NCBI GenBank assembly: GCA_946406115.1 | Contig: OX291543.1 | Location: 30,840,815-30,904,814, forward strand | DNA: 64,000 nt | DNA from: Apoda limacodes | Taxonomy: Eukaryota; Arthropoda; Insecta; Lepidoptera; Limacodidae | Direction: 5' to 3' | Part shown: in pieces, positions 19,290-31,800 of the stretch | How positions within the stretch are numbered: position 1 is the first letter of the stretch | Layout: each line of letters begins with the position of its first letter | The notes under the pieces: model-generated | Told to the model about the DNA's origin: nothing | Seen by the model: only the letters and a program-made list of their open reading frames with translations | Databases searched by the model: none | Position numbers and translations under genes: made by a program

Positions 19290-20370
19290 TAAAAATAGGA
19301 ATCACGGCGGCCACACTCGTATCTATGCGTGCCTATACAGGTCTCAAAGCGGTGACACGGACGTAGCTATTCACGCACCTTAGTTTGACAACTGACAAAG
19401 TTCTAGAGGAATATCCCACAGGAGAACTAGTTATTTTGGGAGACTTCAACGTCCACCATCGAGAGTGACTCAGTTCTCGAACCAATAACTCATGCTCATG
19501 AATTTACTCTGACCTATGGATTCTTTCAGCTGGTACTTTCGCCAACGAGAATACCAGATATAGAGGACCATTCGAGCTCCTTACTGGACCTTCTGCTGAC
19601 TACACTTCCGGACGGATATTCAGTCTCGGTGGATGCGCCTTTAGGCTCCTCGGACCACTGTCTCGTTCGGACTCAAGTATCATGCACACAACCTGATCCA
19701 TCTGGGCCAACTAATTGGCGTCACGTGTGGCATTATAAGTTGGCAGACTGGGATGGATTGCGAGAATTTTATGCATCGTATACGTGGAGGCAGATCTGCT
19801 TTAGCTCAGAAGATCGTGACGTCACTGGGACAATCCTCGCTGGTATGGAATGTAATATTCCTAACCCGCGAGTAGTTGCCGGCATCAAAAAACGACCGCG
19901 GTTTATTAGGTCTTGTAGAGAAGTTTAATTAAGCAAACTTCATATGAAGCAAAATTCGATATTTCTGAGGTAAAACGCAAATTAAATGCTGCCTCGAGGT
20001 TCAGTAAGAAAGCAAAGCCAGATCAAAATTACAATTCACCGGCAAAATAGGTGGGCGACTTGCGAGCCATCCTTCTAGGAGTCGTGCTTTCCGGTGGCTT
20101 ACTAAAGCTGCGGAAGGGAACTATTGCCAGTCGTCGTTACCACCACAGCGAAAGCCCGATGGTGACTTGGCCCATAGTGCTAAGGAGAAAGCCGATCTAC
20201 TGGGCAGTCTCTTTGCCTCAAACTCGAATATGAACGATGAAGGCGCTGTACCACCTACTATACCGTGGTGCAGTAAGACCATGCCAGAAATCTCCATAAT
20301 ACAGCGGGAGGTCCAGCGGGCATAGCGTTCTCAAGACGTTCATAAGTCGAGCGGGCCAGACGGTATACCA
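19290..20370 (+). mobile_element. CR1-like LINE fragment (endonuclease domain and start of RT)
   Basis: The same family as the minus-strand LINE at 27539-31000. The frame reads [22 protein letters not shown] residues near 19310, then VLEEYP and VILGDFN (AP endonuclease), then [15 protein letters not shown] (catalytic SDH) and NWRHVWHYKLADWD. RT-domain remnants run to about 20360, where the sequence switches to a different LINE. Many stops and shifts; dead. Confidence 0.75.
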
Positions 20371-20475
20371 GAAATGGAGAATCGAAGTGAATCCCGACAA
20401 AAGCTCTGCCGTTCTCTTTACCACCGGCCTCCCTTCGAGACCATCTTCCCTCTCACTCTTCGGCCGTTGAGTGTT
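20371..20475 (+). mobile_element. Short fragment of a Jockey-like LINE
   Basis: About 100 bases reading KWRIEVNPDKSSAVLFTTG, the segment that follows the catalytic box in Jockey-type reverse transcriptases. It abuts the CR1-like fragment without a spacer, which suggests deletion between two insertions. Confidence 0.5.
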
Positions 20476-20868
20476 TGTGCATAAGCTTAGTTTTTTTTGC
20501 ATTGATAACTAGACCAATGGTGTGTGTCAATTTACATAAGATGTAGTTATTTTGCATTATAGCTTGTGCTTTCTCCAGAACCATTTTAAAATCGGGCTCT
20601 GTATATTTTTTTATTTAGAAAAGATAATTCCACAATTTAAATAATCTAATGCCTTAGAAAAGTCTATAAAGATTATTGTTATTATAATTATTATTTTATC
20701 AAAACATCACAGTATGGTTATTGGCCTATAGTCATTTATGTTGCTGAGACTGCCAATTTTATAAATGGGTCTTTTTATTTCTAATTTTACTTTGTCCGGG
20801 TAAGTTTATTTCAAATATATGTGTTTATTATGTGCGTGATGACAGGTTGAGTAGCGTATTTTTTATTA
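20476..20868. other. Gene-free stretch
   Basis: AT-rich, with possible weak RT remnants and no clear feature. Confidence 0.3.
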
Positions 20869-21130
20869 GGAAAATTATCCGGAATGTTGGTAACCCACAC
20901 ACAACCCACTTAGAAAGGTCAAAAAATTAGGTTCAACTATTCGTTCGTAGTGCACTCTCCAGTGACATCCGTATATAAGCTTCTTGAGCGTAATTATTAA
21001 TTATGGAAATTATTCGGGATGTTGGTAGCCCACAACCCACTCAGAAAGGTCAGAAGTGTAAAAAAAAATTGGCTTTAACTATTTGTTCGTATTGCACTCT
21101 CCAGTGACATCCATATATAAGCGCAAAGAC
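20869..21130. repeat. Two-unit tandem duplication, about 130 bases each
   Basis: Unit 1 (about 20869-20990) and unit 2 (about 21003-21125) share AATTAT(C/T)CGG(A/G)ATGTTGGTA, CAACCCACT, AGAAAGGTC and CACTCTCCAGTGACATCC. They differ at scattered bases and small indels, so the duplication is not recent. Confidence 0.7.
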
Positions 21131-21158
21131 TACTATAAGCGTCTTGTGTGTTACTTAA

Positions 21159-21505
21159 GGGCGTGTTCGTTTTGGGATTATAAAGTGCCTATGATTAATA
21201 CTTTTCACACTTTTGATAACGCCAGTTTTGCCAGCGACACCTATCGTTTGTGTAGCGTTAAAACGTTAGTGACAAAATTTATGGTTGCAAAACTTGCAAA
21301 ACAAACGGTTGACGTACACACGCTACGATAATAACACACTCACATTACCATAAACAAAGAATATGTACAGGCAGTTTGACAGATTAACACAAAAACCCCA
21401 CCTCCATATATGGGTCTAAAATTTCATTATTCGGTTGCAGAAGTGACAAAAATAACAAAAATATCGTAAACGAACGCAAGACAGTTTGTTACAGGTGATA
21501 TTAAG
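21159..21505. mobile_element. MITE, GGGCGCGTTCGTT family, truncated copy
   Basis: Begins GGGCGTGTTCGTTTTGGGA. It shares long internal blocks with 24933-25371 (ACTTTTCACACTTTTGATAA, AGGCAGTTTGACAGATTAAC, AACGAACGCA). The right inverted end is not clear; similarity fades near 21505. Confidence 0.65.
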
Positions 21506-21689
21506 GGCGTGATTTTTAAGCTGTTACGATTGGTTTTGCTTTCGTGCTGTCTCTTACTGTTTTGTTGAAAAATCTATTTGCTATTCTGCTGTCAGTTGCC
21601 AAATTTGTTAAATTTGCGAGAAATTGCAAGCCAAAAAAACAGGCCCTGAACTGAAACGAACCCCTCTAGTACTAGCTTGCTTTTCTTAA

Positions 21690-24565
21690 CAGGAATTGAA
21701 TTTTGTTTTGAACAAAGTCAAAGACTCAATCCCAGGCCTAGACGGCATACCCTACTCATTTCTTGTAAACTCTGACTTATCCACCCGCACGTTTGTTTTA
21801 GACCTTTTTTTTAATGCCTTTGTCGTGGAAACACCACTTAATAATTCCCATTTTAAAACCCTTTAAAGATCCTACCGACCCAAATGCATACCGCCGTATA
21901 GCACTTTCAGTAGTTTTATCTAAAGTAGCTGAACTTCTCATTGAAAATCGACTGGAATGGTTTTTTGAGCACAATAACCTATTAGGACAATCGCAATATG
22001 GGTTTAGAAAAGAGAAGAGTGTTAATGATAGTCACAGTTTACTCTCTACTGACATTATGCTATCTTTCAACAAAGAACAGTCCATGGTTGCAGCCTTTTT
22101 AGATCTAAATGCTGCATACGATAATATTAACCTTTTACTTTTAAACCAAGAACTGACGTCTTTTCAAATCCCATCTCATTTTGTTAATTTTATATTTTAC
22201 TTGTTCTCTGGTAGATTAGTTACTATTCACATGACGGGCGTAGATACTACAGATCCTTATTTTTCAGGGTACTTTGAAAAGGAGTTCCACAAGGTTCTGC
22301 ACTAAGTTCCATACTTTATGATATTTATACTCGGGTGGGAATTAGAACTCACTGTCCCTTCAGAATATTCAATACTTCAATATGCTGACGATATCATTAT
22401 ATACTCATCAGACATAATTATGTAAAAGGCTGTACGCCATTTACAAGAATGTTTAGTACTGCTGAATAAATGGCTATCTGAACACGATTTGTCTTGATCT
22501 ATATCGAAAAGTGCAAAGGTAGTTTTTCCTCGCAAAAGAACGATCCCTGATATCAATATTTCACTAGATAGTACAAGGATTTCCGTTTCCGAAGATTTTT
22601 ATTTTTAGGCCGGAAATTTCACAAAAAAATGAATGGAGTAGCACACGTAAATCATATTTCCAATAAGTGTGAGATAAACATAAATGTTTTAAGAGCAGTT
22701 TCTAGTGTTTGGTGGGGTGCACATCCTTCTTCTCTGCGACTTATCTATAATGTTATAATAAGAAGTTTATTAGATTTTTACTTTAAGTCCATTAAGTAAA
22801 TCAGTACTCCTAAAGTTATTGGAGCCAGGAAAAGCACTCCTATGAATGCTCTTCAAACCGAATGTGCCGAACCTCCTCTTAATATTAGGCAACAGTTTTG
22901 CATTTTGCATATAGCATGGACATTAATGCTGCCGTCCCGCAAGGCTCTGTGCTATCTCCTACGCTGTTTCTACTGCATATCAATGACATATTGGATATTA
23001 AATACATGCATTGCTATGCAGATGACAGTACTGGAGATGCTTATTACACTGGTCGTGCAAAAATCCCTCGTTTTGTTGTGGTGGTAAACCGCGGAGAACT
23101 TGTGTCTGAAATCGAGACCACAAGGTCTCTGACTGGGGACGGGTAAACTTGGTCCGATTCAACCCTACAAAGACACAAGTCTGCTCGTTCACCGCTAAGA
23201 AAACCCTATTCACTGTAATCCATCACACTGCTCGCCATCGATAGGGATTCATACTTACACTTTTTCAGAGAAACTTCCTCCCGCGAACGCTTGGGTTGTG
23301 GAATGAGCTCCCTGCCAAGGTTTTCTCTGAGGACTACAGTATGGGCTTCTTTAAGAAAGAAGTTATTGGATTTTTGAAGGGTCGGCAACGCGAGAGTGAC
23401 ATCCCTGGTGTTAAAAGTGTCGATAATCTACAGTGACCGCTTGCCATCAGGCGGACCGTGTGCTGTGTGTTTAGCAAACCGGTAGATTTTTAAAATTTCT
23501 GAATTTAAACATCATCCCCTAATTTCTAAACTACTAAATCTTGATATAACAAAAAAAAATGATAATAGGTATTGACTTAAAATATCTGTTCCATATTTAA
23601 TACATAGTGTTTGAAAACCATTAAATAAAAACTTTTTTTTTTTCCAACTACCCATGTCGTCCTCTTTTCTATTACGACTATTCTTTCCTTAATTTTATAC
23701 CTGAAATCGTTCTTTCAATAGGAACAACTAAAACTTCTGATAACCCTTTCTTGCTCACATCTTATATAAAAAATTTCGCTAGTGATTCTGAGATTTTTTT
23801 AACTGATTCTTCTAAAGTTGTAGGAAATGAACTTATTTATAATGAAAATGAAAAATATGTAGGTGCTGCCTTTTATCAATTAAATAACGATCATTTTGAA
23901 CTTTTTAAGTATCCTTTTATCTCCTCAATCTATACTGGTTATGTATGGCAATTTTAGAATGTTTGAATTATATAATAAAAAAAAAATTCAAGTTCTTTGA
24001 TACTCACAGATTCTCACAGCAGTTTGCAATCAATTATTTCCAATCCATTTAATAAAAACTCTTTAGAACTCTCCTTAGAAATTAAATATAAAATGAAGGA
24101 ATGCTCCTACTTTAATCTTAAAGTGAGATTGGCATGGATCCCTGGTCACTTAGGGATTGCTGTTACGAATACCTTTAGTTACGATTTAGTAATTTGTTCT
24201 CGACTGTACCTCATCGAGCAATGGCATGCATTTTGGCAAGAATCTTCCCGTAATTAAGGGAAATTTTACAGTGATCTTCGACCTAAAATTAAATTGAAGC
24301 CATAGTTTACGCAGTTGATTTTTCCTAAAAAAAATATCTTCGGTTCTTTCTCGTATGCGCTTTGGTCACTGCTGCACTGCTGCTGACTTAGCCAGGATAA
24401 ACGTGAAATTGTCTTCTACATGTCACTGTGGAGATGAGGAAGGCGATTTAAGTTACGTTTTATTTTCCTGTCCAATTTACAATTCCTTACCTCTCTATAG
24501 TCCTAGTCTAGTATATCCTATAAAATTACTCTTCCTTGTGACCTTACATCTGTTCTTTATTTAAA
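21690..24565 (+). mobile_element. RNase H-bearing LINE (I/LOA/Jockey-like), decayed and interrupted
   Basis: Reverse transcriptase runs from about 21710 (DSIPGLDGIPYSF) through RRIALSVVLSKVAELL, QYGFRKEKS and FLDLNAAYDNI to ILQYADDIIIYSSD (about 22375-22420), where the YADD is preserved. The thumb region continues to PMNALQTECAEPPLNIR (about 22840-22905). A CR1-like fragment interrupts it. It resumes with an RNase H domain (FLTDSSK, ILTDSHSSLQSI, LAWIPGHLGI; 23790-24160) and a cysteine-rich tail (LRFGHCC..., TCHCGDEEGDL; 24350-24480). Several frame breaks; inactive. Confidence 0.75.
22900..23480 (+). mobile_element. CR1-like LINE 3' fragment nested in the RNase H LINE
   Basis: It reads [25 protein letters not shown], then HCYADDST (catalytic box intact) and [21 protein letters not shown], and ends with the family 3' sequence GACCGCTTGCCATCAGGCGG. 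The host LINE is recognisable on both sides. An internal deletion joins the RT middle to the 3' end near 23215-23270. Confidence 0.75.
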
Positions 24566-24619
24566 AACAAGAAATATACTCAATGTATTGTAAAGTTCCT
24601 AAAAATCATAATATCTCCT

Positions 24620-24655
24620 TATAAATATATATATTATTATATATATATATATATA
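24620..24655. repeat. AT microsatellite
   Basis: TATATA run following the tail of the RNase H LINE. Confidence 0.8.
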
Positions 24656-24932
24656 TTGCATTATTTTATTTACTTTATACCTTATATTACTACATATTAT
24701 TAGTTTATCTACCTCCCTTTATTATTTTTATATATTATAATGATAATTTCCAACAAAACAAATCATATCCCGCCCCTCCTCTCAACCTTAAAATAATATA
24801 ATATAACAAACCACACTGTACATTTTCGATTGCAACAATGAAAAAACCGGATATGGCAATAAATGGTCTTCACTTTTTGGAAGAGGAACGAATTGCCAAT
24901 TTGGAAAAAAGAAGAAGAAGATGACAATATAC

Positions 24933-25371
24933 GGGCGCGTTCGTTCTGGGATTAAGAGTTCCCACGAATGATACTTTTCACACTTTTGATAACGACAGTT
25001 TTGCCACCGACACCTACCGTTCGTTTAGCTTTGAAACGTTACTAACAAAATTTTTGGTTACAAAACCTACAAAACGAACGCTTGACGTACACACACTACG
25101 ATAAAACACACACACACTACCATAAACAATGAATATGTATAGGCAGTTTGACAGATTAACACAAAAACCCCACCTCCAGACATGGGTCTAAAGTTTCATT
25201 TTTCGGTGGCAAAAGTGACAAAAATAAGAAAAATATCGTAAACGAACGCATGACAGTTTGTCACAGATGATACTAAAATTTTAATACTTTTGATACCAAT
25301 GCTAAACGAACGGATGACAGGTGGCAAAAGTAATGAAAATAATGATTCTGCATCCCAGAACGAACGCGCCC
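24933..25371. mobile_element. MITE with 19-base perfect inverted ends
   Basis: GGGCGCGTTCGTTCTGGGA at 24933 is the exact reverse complement of 25353-25371. The 439-base interior has no ORF of note. It shares its interior with 21159-21505. Target duplication not resolved. Confidence 0.85.
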
Positions 25372-25414
25372 TAAGTAAATAATTATTCAGCATCCGATAA
25401 CAGACGACAGTAAG

Positions 25415-25752
25415 CAGCGTTGCCAACTTAGTGGTTTCACCACTAGATCTGGTGGTTTGGCTTGCTGGTGGGTAAAATTTGTATCTGGTGGCTATTGCTA
25501 TATACTTATCTTTTTAGTGTGCATTGCATTTTGAGATTGTTAGTTTTCAATAACAAAGAAAAATAATGCTAAATAAAAACAATATTGCACTCGGTAAGTA
25601 TTGTTACTCATCACATATAGGGATATTTGTCCCAGTGAACTCACTTCCGTAGCTTGCTAGATAAAGACAGAAAGATTCATATTATACTTATAAAGAATCT
25701 GGTGGTTTTAGGACTTGTGGGCTTCCAACCAAAAACTTTGCTGGCAACACTG
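25415..25752. mobile_element. Possible hAT-like MITE
   Basis: Left end CAGCGTTGCCAAC and right end GCTGGCAACACTG are imperfect inverted copies of a CAGNGTTGCCA end, common in hAT elements. The interior repeats CTGGTGGTTT several times. An 8-base target duplication could not be seen. Confidence 0.45.
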
Positions 25753-25848
25753 GGTGTAAATAGACTGTCTGTGATGGAAAATTGTACTAGAAAGTTTTCA
25801 AAATAAGTCTAATAAACATTGTACATATAGATTTACATAATATGAATC

Positions 25849-28800
25849 ATGGTGAATGTTATGAAAGGAGTCCTCGTAGAGTGGTTAGCAACTAACTTTT
25901 AAGTTCTAACTTAAATTTTACTTAACTGTGTGATCTTGCTGACTTAAATGCATCAGAAATCAGGATAATGTTTTACTTCTCTGCAATGGAAGTTTCTATT
26001 TCTGCGTAAAAACAATTTTAATCGATAAAGAAACATCCCCTTATAGCAAAACAGGAATAAGAAAGCGGCAGATTTTTTTTACTTATTGGGCATGAGCTAT
26101 TTTTGCATGAAAAATGTCTTAAACAATAAACAAGCATATGCTAACACACAAATAAAATGCAAAAATTCGCGGTAAAGATTTTTTTGTATGGATTTCTTAA
26201 AAATATTTTGCTTGGCATGTATTTCACACACCCTTGCTCCGCTGCACTCGGCTCGGGGAAAAAAACATAACCTAACCTAACCTAGGACCAGTATTTCGGT
26301 ATAGACATTTTTATTTTGAAAATTTTTTTGTTCTAAAACTATTCGTTTCTGTTGATTTTTGTATTTCTGTGTATAAGGAGATGCTTCTATAGATTAAAAT
26401 TTTCAAGCCAAAGGAGCTGGTTGCCAATAAGTAAATATTTACCTTTTGTTTTTAAATAAGATTAAACAATTTGGGAAAAGATTTTAGTCGAGCATGTGAT
26501 TTTAGTGTGGGGAGCGGGAGGTCTGCCTCCCAGTACCATTTCCCCCCTTGGAGATTCTGACCTTTACCTTGGAGATATTTATTTTTACTTGCTTTTATTT
26601 AACTCACAATGCTTCCTTTTTTCCTTCCAACTTGTGGTGGAATCTTGCAAGCTTAATTAACACATTGTTATCAGTTTACCTTTACTTAATTAGCTGAAAC
26701 TTTTTCACGTTCCATCCTAGTGTCGGTGCACTTCCTGCATCTGCTAAGAGGTGATAACATCAAAATGAACATCAAATTTTATATGTTTTAAGTATAAAAT
26801 AATTTTAATTAACTTTCATTTTTAAACAAAGTTACGAGTCACTGCACCATACCTTAAGAGAATTATACAGTAAAAGTTCAAAGATTTTTTTAAAGATTTT
26901 ATAAATGAGATATTCCACGTTATATGAATAAATATTATAAGCGAAACCCATATAAAACATAATACAGATATAAATTTAAAGACATTCTGACTCTAGTTTT
27001 TTAACTTTTGTGGATCAAAAAATTGATTTTAACATCTTAATCAAATTGAAATAAAATGAAATTTAAAATTGACCTTATAATAAAAAAAATATATTACAAA
27101 AATTACAACACAATCTTAAATTAATAATAAAATAAACTTCAACTTCTAGGAATCAATCACCAGTAATCACCACAGAAATGTGTTTGGGTAGTATTGTAAT
27201 TTGTTTATTTATGTTTGAATTCATTATTAAATGCAAACAGTGAATTGTTTGTATATATGTCGCAGGCAAATCATATAATTCGCCGTTTTACAATATTCCT
27301 AGGCAGATTGTAAAGTAGAAAGGAACAGAAATCGCACTGTATAAGTCATGTATGTTAGGTTAGGTTCAGTTTCTCTTTCAAAAGAGAAAGCTATTCTTGC
27401 TAGCAGTAAAGATCCTGCTACAGTAACAAAAGCTCTTCAAAAGGGACTAGATACAACATAGTGGCTGCAGCAGTGGCATATAAAAACCAGTGTCACAAAA
27501 TCTGTGCATGTCACCTTTACCCTTAGGAATGGCTGTCATCTTTTTTTTTTTTGCCACTAAGGTTGCAAACAAGCCTACGGTCCGCCTGATGGTAAGCGGT
27601 CACCGTATCCTATGGACGCTTGCAACACCAGGGGCATCACTCACGCGTTGCCGACCCTTCAGAAATCTAATAACTTCTTTTTTGAAGAACCCCATATTGT
27701 AGTCCTTAGAGAAAACCTTGGCAGGGAGCTCATTCCACAACCCAAGCGTTCGCGGGAGGAAGTTTCTCTGAAACCGCACTGTACGCGACCATTTCGGTTC
27801 CAAAGTGTGAGAATGAATTCCCTGTCGATGGCGAGCGGTGCGATGGTAGAAAGTAGCCGTGGGCATCATTTCGAACAATTCCTCAGAACACAATCCATTG
27901 TACAAGCGGTAGAACACACACAGGGAGGCAAAGTCGCTCCTCAGACTTAAGGGCTCGATACCGCAAGTGAGTTTGGGATCGTCGAAAATTCTCACAGCCC
28001 GTCGTGAAACCGAGTCAAAAGGGCCAAGCTGGTATCCGGGTGCACCCGCCCAGAGATGGCAGCAGTACTCCATATGGGGCCGGACTTGCGACTTGTAAAG
28101 TAGCAACCTTTGCCCCGACGTGAAGTACTGCTTCGCTCTGTTGAGTACACCAAGTTTTTTGGACGACAGCTTTACCTTGACTAGCAAATGATCTCGGAAC
28201 TGAACATCGCTGGAGATGTCAACGCCAAGGATCCGAATGCTCTTGGAGATGGAGAGGGGAGTGTTCTGGAATTGTGGGACTACAGTGAATGGGGTTTTCT
28301 TAGCGGTGCACGCGCAGACTTGTGTCTTTGAAGGGTTGAATTGGACCAAGTTTTCCCGCCCCCAGTCAGAGACCTTGGACAGACCGATCTCGATTTGAGA
28401 CACAAGTTCTTCACGCTTTTCCTCCACAACGGAACGTGAGATGCTTGCACGGCCCGTGTCAAAGTCAAAGTCAAAAAACATATCAATACATTATCATATC
28501 ATTGATGTGCAGTAGGAACAGCGTAGGAGACAGCACAGAGCCTTGCGGGCCAGCATTAATGTCCATGCTATCAGAGCAACTACCGTCAACTACGGCTCGT
28601 ATGCTTCTGCCGTACAAAAAGCTAGCCACCCATTTGCACAAACCCTCGGGCACTCCGTAAGATGGCAACTTCGATAGAAGACCCCGGTGCCAGACCCGAT
28701 CGAACGCCTTCGCTATGTCTAGGCTACTTGCCAATGCCTCCCCCTGACTCTCAATGGCTAGTGCCCATCGGTGTGTGAGATACACTAGAAGGTCACCAGT

Positions 28801-31800
28801 TGAGCGACCGTGGCGAAAGCCATATTGACGGTCACTGATCAGGTCGTGTTTTTCTAGGTATCTCAAAAGCTGTGTGTTGATCACACGCTCCATCACCTTG
28901 GAGAGGAGAGAGGTTATAGCGATAGGCCTGTAATTCGATGGATCTGATCTATCGCCCTTTTTGGGCACCGGGTGCACATTCGCAGTCTTCCATGAAGACG
29001 GAAATTGCCTAGTGTGGTAGGAAAGCGTGAAGAGGCGCGTGAGTACAGGACATAACTCAGGAGCACACTGCTTAGGCACCACTGCTGGTATGCCGTCTGG
29101 CCCACTCGACTTATGAACGTCTAGGGAAAGCAACGCCCGCCGGACCTCGCGCTGTGTTATAGAGATTTCCGGCATGGTCTTACCGCACCACGGTAAAGTA
29201 GGTGGTACAGCGCCTTCGTCGTTCACATTCGAGTTAGAGGCAAAGAGACTGCCCAATAGAACGGCTTTCTCTTTTGCACTGTGGGCCAAGTCACCATCGG
29301 TCTTTCGCAGTGGTGGTAACGACGACTGGCAGAAGTTCCCCTCGGCAGCCTTAGCAAGCGACCAGAAAGCACGACTCCCAGAAGGATAGCTCGCAACCAT
29401 CTATTTTGCCGATGAATTGGAATTTTGCTCTGGCAGTTGTTTTCTTACTGAACCTCGAGGCAGCATTTAATTTGCGTTTAAACTCAGAAATATTCGGATC
29501 CTTATTATTACGAGCCGTGGTCCGAGCCTCATACGCAGTTTGCTTAAGAATTTTAGCTTCTCTGCAAGACCTATTAAACTATGGTCGTTTTTTGACGCCG
29601 GCAGCTACTCGCAGGTTAGGAATGAAACATTCCATACCAGCGAGGATTGTCTCAGTGACTGCGGCTGTGCAGACGTTAGGATCTTCTGAGCTATAGCAGA
29701 TCTGCCTCCACGGGTACGATGCATAAAATTCTCGCAATCTATCCCAGTCTGCCGACTTATAATGCCACACACGACGCCAATTAGTAGGCCCAGAAGGATC
29801 AGGTTGTGTGCATGACATTTGAGTCCGGACGAGACAGTGGTCCGAGGAGCCAAGAAGCGCATCCACTGAGACGGAGTATCCATCCGGACGTGTAGTCAGC
29901 AGAAGGTCCAGTAAGGAGCTCGTATGGTCCTCTATATCTGGTATTCTCGTTGGAGAAAGTACCAGCTGAGAGAATCCATAGGTCAGAGCAAATTCATGAG
30001 CAGATATCCCTGCATAGTTATTGGTTCGAGAACTGAGCCACTCACGATGATGGGCGTTAAAGTCTCCCAAAATAACTAATTCTGCTGTAGGATATTACTC
30101 TAGAACTTTGTCAGTCGTCAAACTCAGGTGCGTGAAGAGTCGAGTTACGTCCGTGTCACCGCTATGAGACCTGTATAGGCACGCATAGATACGAGTGTGG
30201 CTGCCATGATCTACGCGCACCCACAATATCGACAGGTCCCTGTCTTCAAGGCTATGAAGTCGGCGACAGCAGATATCCTCCCGGACGAACATACATACAC
30301 CGGCACGACTCAAAAAATTGTGCTCGAGTTTGTAGCCGGGATAACGAAGGTATGATGTGTCGGCCGGGCAGGATATCTGCGTCTCCGTTAGAAAAAGAAT
30401 GGTCGGCTGCGCAGTCTCCAGATGGAGGTGGACTGCGTTAAGATTTGCGTGTATACCCCTAATGTTGCAAAAGTCCACATTAAATGTGGATGGAGCGGCC
30501 GCTGAATAAACTCTTTTTCTTTTATTTCTTGCCATAATTTTTTTTTTGAAAGGGTTATTTAGCCTAAAGATGAGGATTCACTGCACAGACGGCTTAGTAG
30601 ACAAAAAGTTGCGGTACTAAGACTGCCGAAGCTCAACACAGATGATACGGTTGCTGGCACGGCGGGCGGAAGGGCCCCTGATCCCACTGTGTTGTAGTAG
30701 CCGGGTCCACTCCGGTCTCCTTCTCCGGCACGACTACTACTTCAGAGACTTTACACAGGTTGGCGAATCAGCCTCCCAGGGCGGAGATTAAGTGATCCCT
30801 GGGTTCGGGAACCCGTTCAACCTGCGGGTGGCCAGCGGTCAGCCGTTTCATCAGGTCTCCCTGACCCCCGAACCAGCACGCCGCGTCTACGCCGAGCAAT
30901 GACAGCAACAAGCACCGTCGGTCCTCCGCTGTCCGCGCAGCGAATCCTCAAAGAGAGCTCTGGCAACCTTACTCACCGCCAGGAACACAACACTACTCAA
31001 TGTTAGTGTTATTGTGGCCGCGGTTTTCTGTAAGGTACTTCCCCAGTTCGGGCCGCTCATTCGAGCAAGTACTCGCTATGCCCCGCTTTATTTGTTCAGG
31101 CAGCTTATTCGAGCGAGTACTTGCAGTGCCCTACCTCTCTTAACCAGTACAGATGGAATATACTACCCAACCCCACTAAAACAGTGTAAGATACCATGGG
31201 TTACAACTTGACAGGCAAATGATGTGGACGGAACATATTAAAAAAAGAGAGAGGAACTAAACATACGGTTTAAAGGTCTCTTGTGGCTACTACACCAAAA
31301 CAGCAAACTGGCAATGGACAACAAATTACTTATCTAGATGTATGGCATTCAACTCTGGGAAAATGCTTGCAACTCTAACATATCAAGCCTACAAAGAATG
31401 CAAAACATGATTCTCCGAACAATTGGGAATGTGCTGTGGTACATCACTTATGCAGAAATACATGAACACCTGAAACTCGCAACAGTGAACAGAAGATACA
31501 GAATGCGACCCTACGGTATTGGGAGAAGCTAGAAAGCCACCCCAATGTTCTAGCAACACAAAAATTATCCTGCAGCTTCACTGGCATAGGATATAAATAA
31601 TCATACTTTTTTTATCAACATAATATGTATGTCCCATGTTCACTCATAAGAACCCTATAATAGTCAGCAGTATAGTCAATAGAATTTTCTACAGAACAGT
31701 AAAAAAATTTTGCATAAAACTGCGCAATGATAATTGCCAAGAAATCTTAACATGCATATATGGGTTTGTAATCCTTCCTCCTCTAATCCAGCAAAGTAAA

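Noticed and set aside
26265..26287. Telomere-like CCTAA repeats
   Set aside because: Only about three units; part of a dispersed repeat interior also seen near 49015, so not a telomeric tract.
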